DNA from: Acidobacteriota bacterium
GTDB lineage: Bacteria; Acidobacteriota; Terriglobia; Terriglobales; Acidobacteriaceae
Direction: 5' to 3'
NCBI GenBank assembly: GCA_021810735.1
Contig: JAJZIF010000243.1
Span: 1 to 6,229 of the forward strand
DNA: 6,229 bases
In this document: in pieces, positions 5,798 through 6,229 of the stretch
Position numbering within the stretch: the first letter of the stretch is position 1
Layout of the letters: each line of letters begins with the position of its first letter
The notes under the pieces: generated by a model
Seen by the model: the letters and a program-made list of their open reading frames with translations, nothing else
What the model was told of the DNA's origin: nothing
Database searches by the model: none
Position numbers and translations under genes: made by a program

Positions 5798-6229
5798 TCA
5801 ATTCGGACTATGCGTGAGGGAGACATCAAGCCGGTATTGCGGCGCCGCGGTGATTCCGAGAAGCTGGGCTTTGTGGCGCAGCGCCTCGGTGCCTTCGCCG
5901 GTATAGCCGATGGCGGACTTTTGCGGCGCTGGCAAGATCAAGAGGCGCAAAGGCTTTTTGCCGATCAGTGCCTTCCAGGGCTGCATGCCGAGCTGCCAGG
6001 CCGTACCGTTCCAGAAATTGTCGTCGAGAAGCCGTTTACCGCTGTAGAGGCGTGCGACATCTCCGGTGTAACGGATATTGAGGAACACGTTGCTGAGGTC
6101 GGCATCGGAGGGCCAGGAGACGTGGATAGTCCAGGCGGCGGCGTGGGAAAAGTCTTTGCCTGTGGGGGCGAATGGCACAGGCCGCATTTGCTGCGCGGCA
6201 GACAGTGTGAGGGGGCGGGCGGAGTGCAG
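5798..6229 (-). CDS. Glycoside hydrolase C-terminus, beta-galactosidase-like (partial)
   Basis: Only the last 143 residues are visible. The frame stays open to the window edge, upstream of the first in-frame Met (6187), so the gene begins beyond 6229. The segment has a beta-sandwich look: WTIHVSWP, then LSNVFLNIRYTGDVARLYSG, then RLLDDNFWNGTAWQLGM, then PLRLLILPAP. This resembles, from memory, the C-terminal jelly-roll region of family 35 beta-galactosidase-like enzymes, common in plant-polymer-degrading Acidobacteria and Bacteroidetes. The catalytic domain and any signal peptide are out of view, so enzyme family and substrate are tentative. It is on the same strand as the electron-transfer operon, but the 688-base gap argues against co-transcription. 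The stop codon is TGA at 5800-5798. Confidence 0.6.
   Translation of the reverse strand: MHSARPLTLSAAQQMRPVPFAPTGKDFSHAAAWTIHVSWPSDADLSNVFLNIRYTGDVARLYSGKRLLDDNFWNGTAWQLGMQPWKALIGKKPLRLLILPAPQKSAIGYTGEGTEALRHKAQLLGITAAPQYRLDVSLTHSPN

Noticed and set aside
5637..5906. 89-codon plus-strand frame
   Set aside because: It overlaps the end of the glycoside hydrolase on the other strand and shows no family resemblance or convincing start.
1..6229. CRISPR arrays, tRNA or rRNA genes, insertion sequences
   Set aside because: I found no regularly spaced short repeats, no tRNA-like arm sequences, and no transposase-like frame or terminal inverted repeats. The only long repeat is the in-gene heme domain duplication.

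Overview
The window is GC-rich and every convincing gene lies on the minus strand. The gene content suggests an acidobacterium (Terriglobia-like): a fused cytochrome b carrying several c-type heme domains, a one-heme outer-membrane porin-cytochrome, and a beta-galactosidase-like glycoside hydrolase. The taxonomic call comes from remembered family distribution, not from a search.

Layout, in the direction of transcription (high to low coordinates). (1) 6229-5798: C-terminal 143 residues of a glycoside hydrolase whose start lies outside the window. (2) 5797-5110: a 688-base gap with no credible gene. It holds a perfect TGTGA-N6-TCACA box, a -10-like hexamer placed so that the box is centred at -41.5, several hairpins, and a 15-bp palindrome just upstream of the first operon gene. 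(3) 5109-3790: a secreted protein with one CxxCH heme site followed by a beta-barrel, resembling the Cyc2 class of porin-cytochromes. (4) 3758-3198: a Rieske iron-sulfur protein with a twin-arginine N-terminus. (5) 3178-152: a 1008-residue cytochrome b (b6 plus subunit-IV-like, 7 membrane segments) fused to five c-type heme domains joined by Pro/Ala-rich linkers. (6) 151-1: two inverted repeats, one a plausible terminator.

Genes 3 to 5 are separated by only 31 and 19 bases and look like one operon. The Rieske protein and cytochrome b form a quinol-oxidising bc-type complex. No separate cytochrome c1 or f gene is present, so the five-heme tail is the likely electron acceptor and may reach into the periplasm. 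The outer-membrane porin-cytochrome encoded first would then be the next station. My inference is a dedicated electron route between the quinone pool and the cell surface, running outward (respiration to an extracellular acceptor) or inward (uptake from a donor such as Fe(II)). The sequence does not settle the direction.

The strongest candidates for novelty are the pentaheme tail with two near-identical tandem heme domains, its co-transcription with a Cyc2-like gene, and the CRP-type promoter arrangement in the long leader region.
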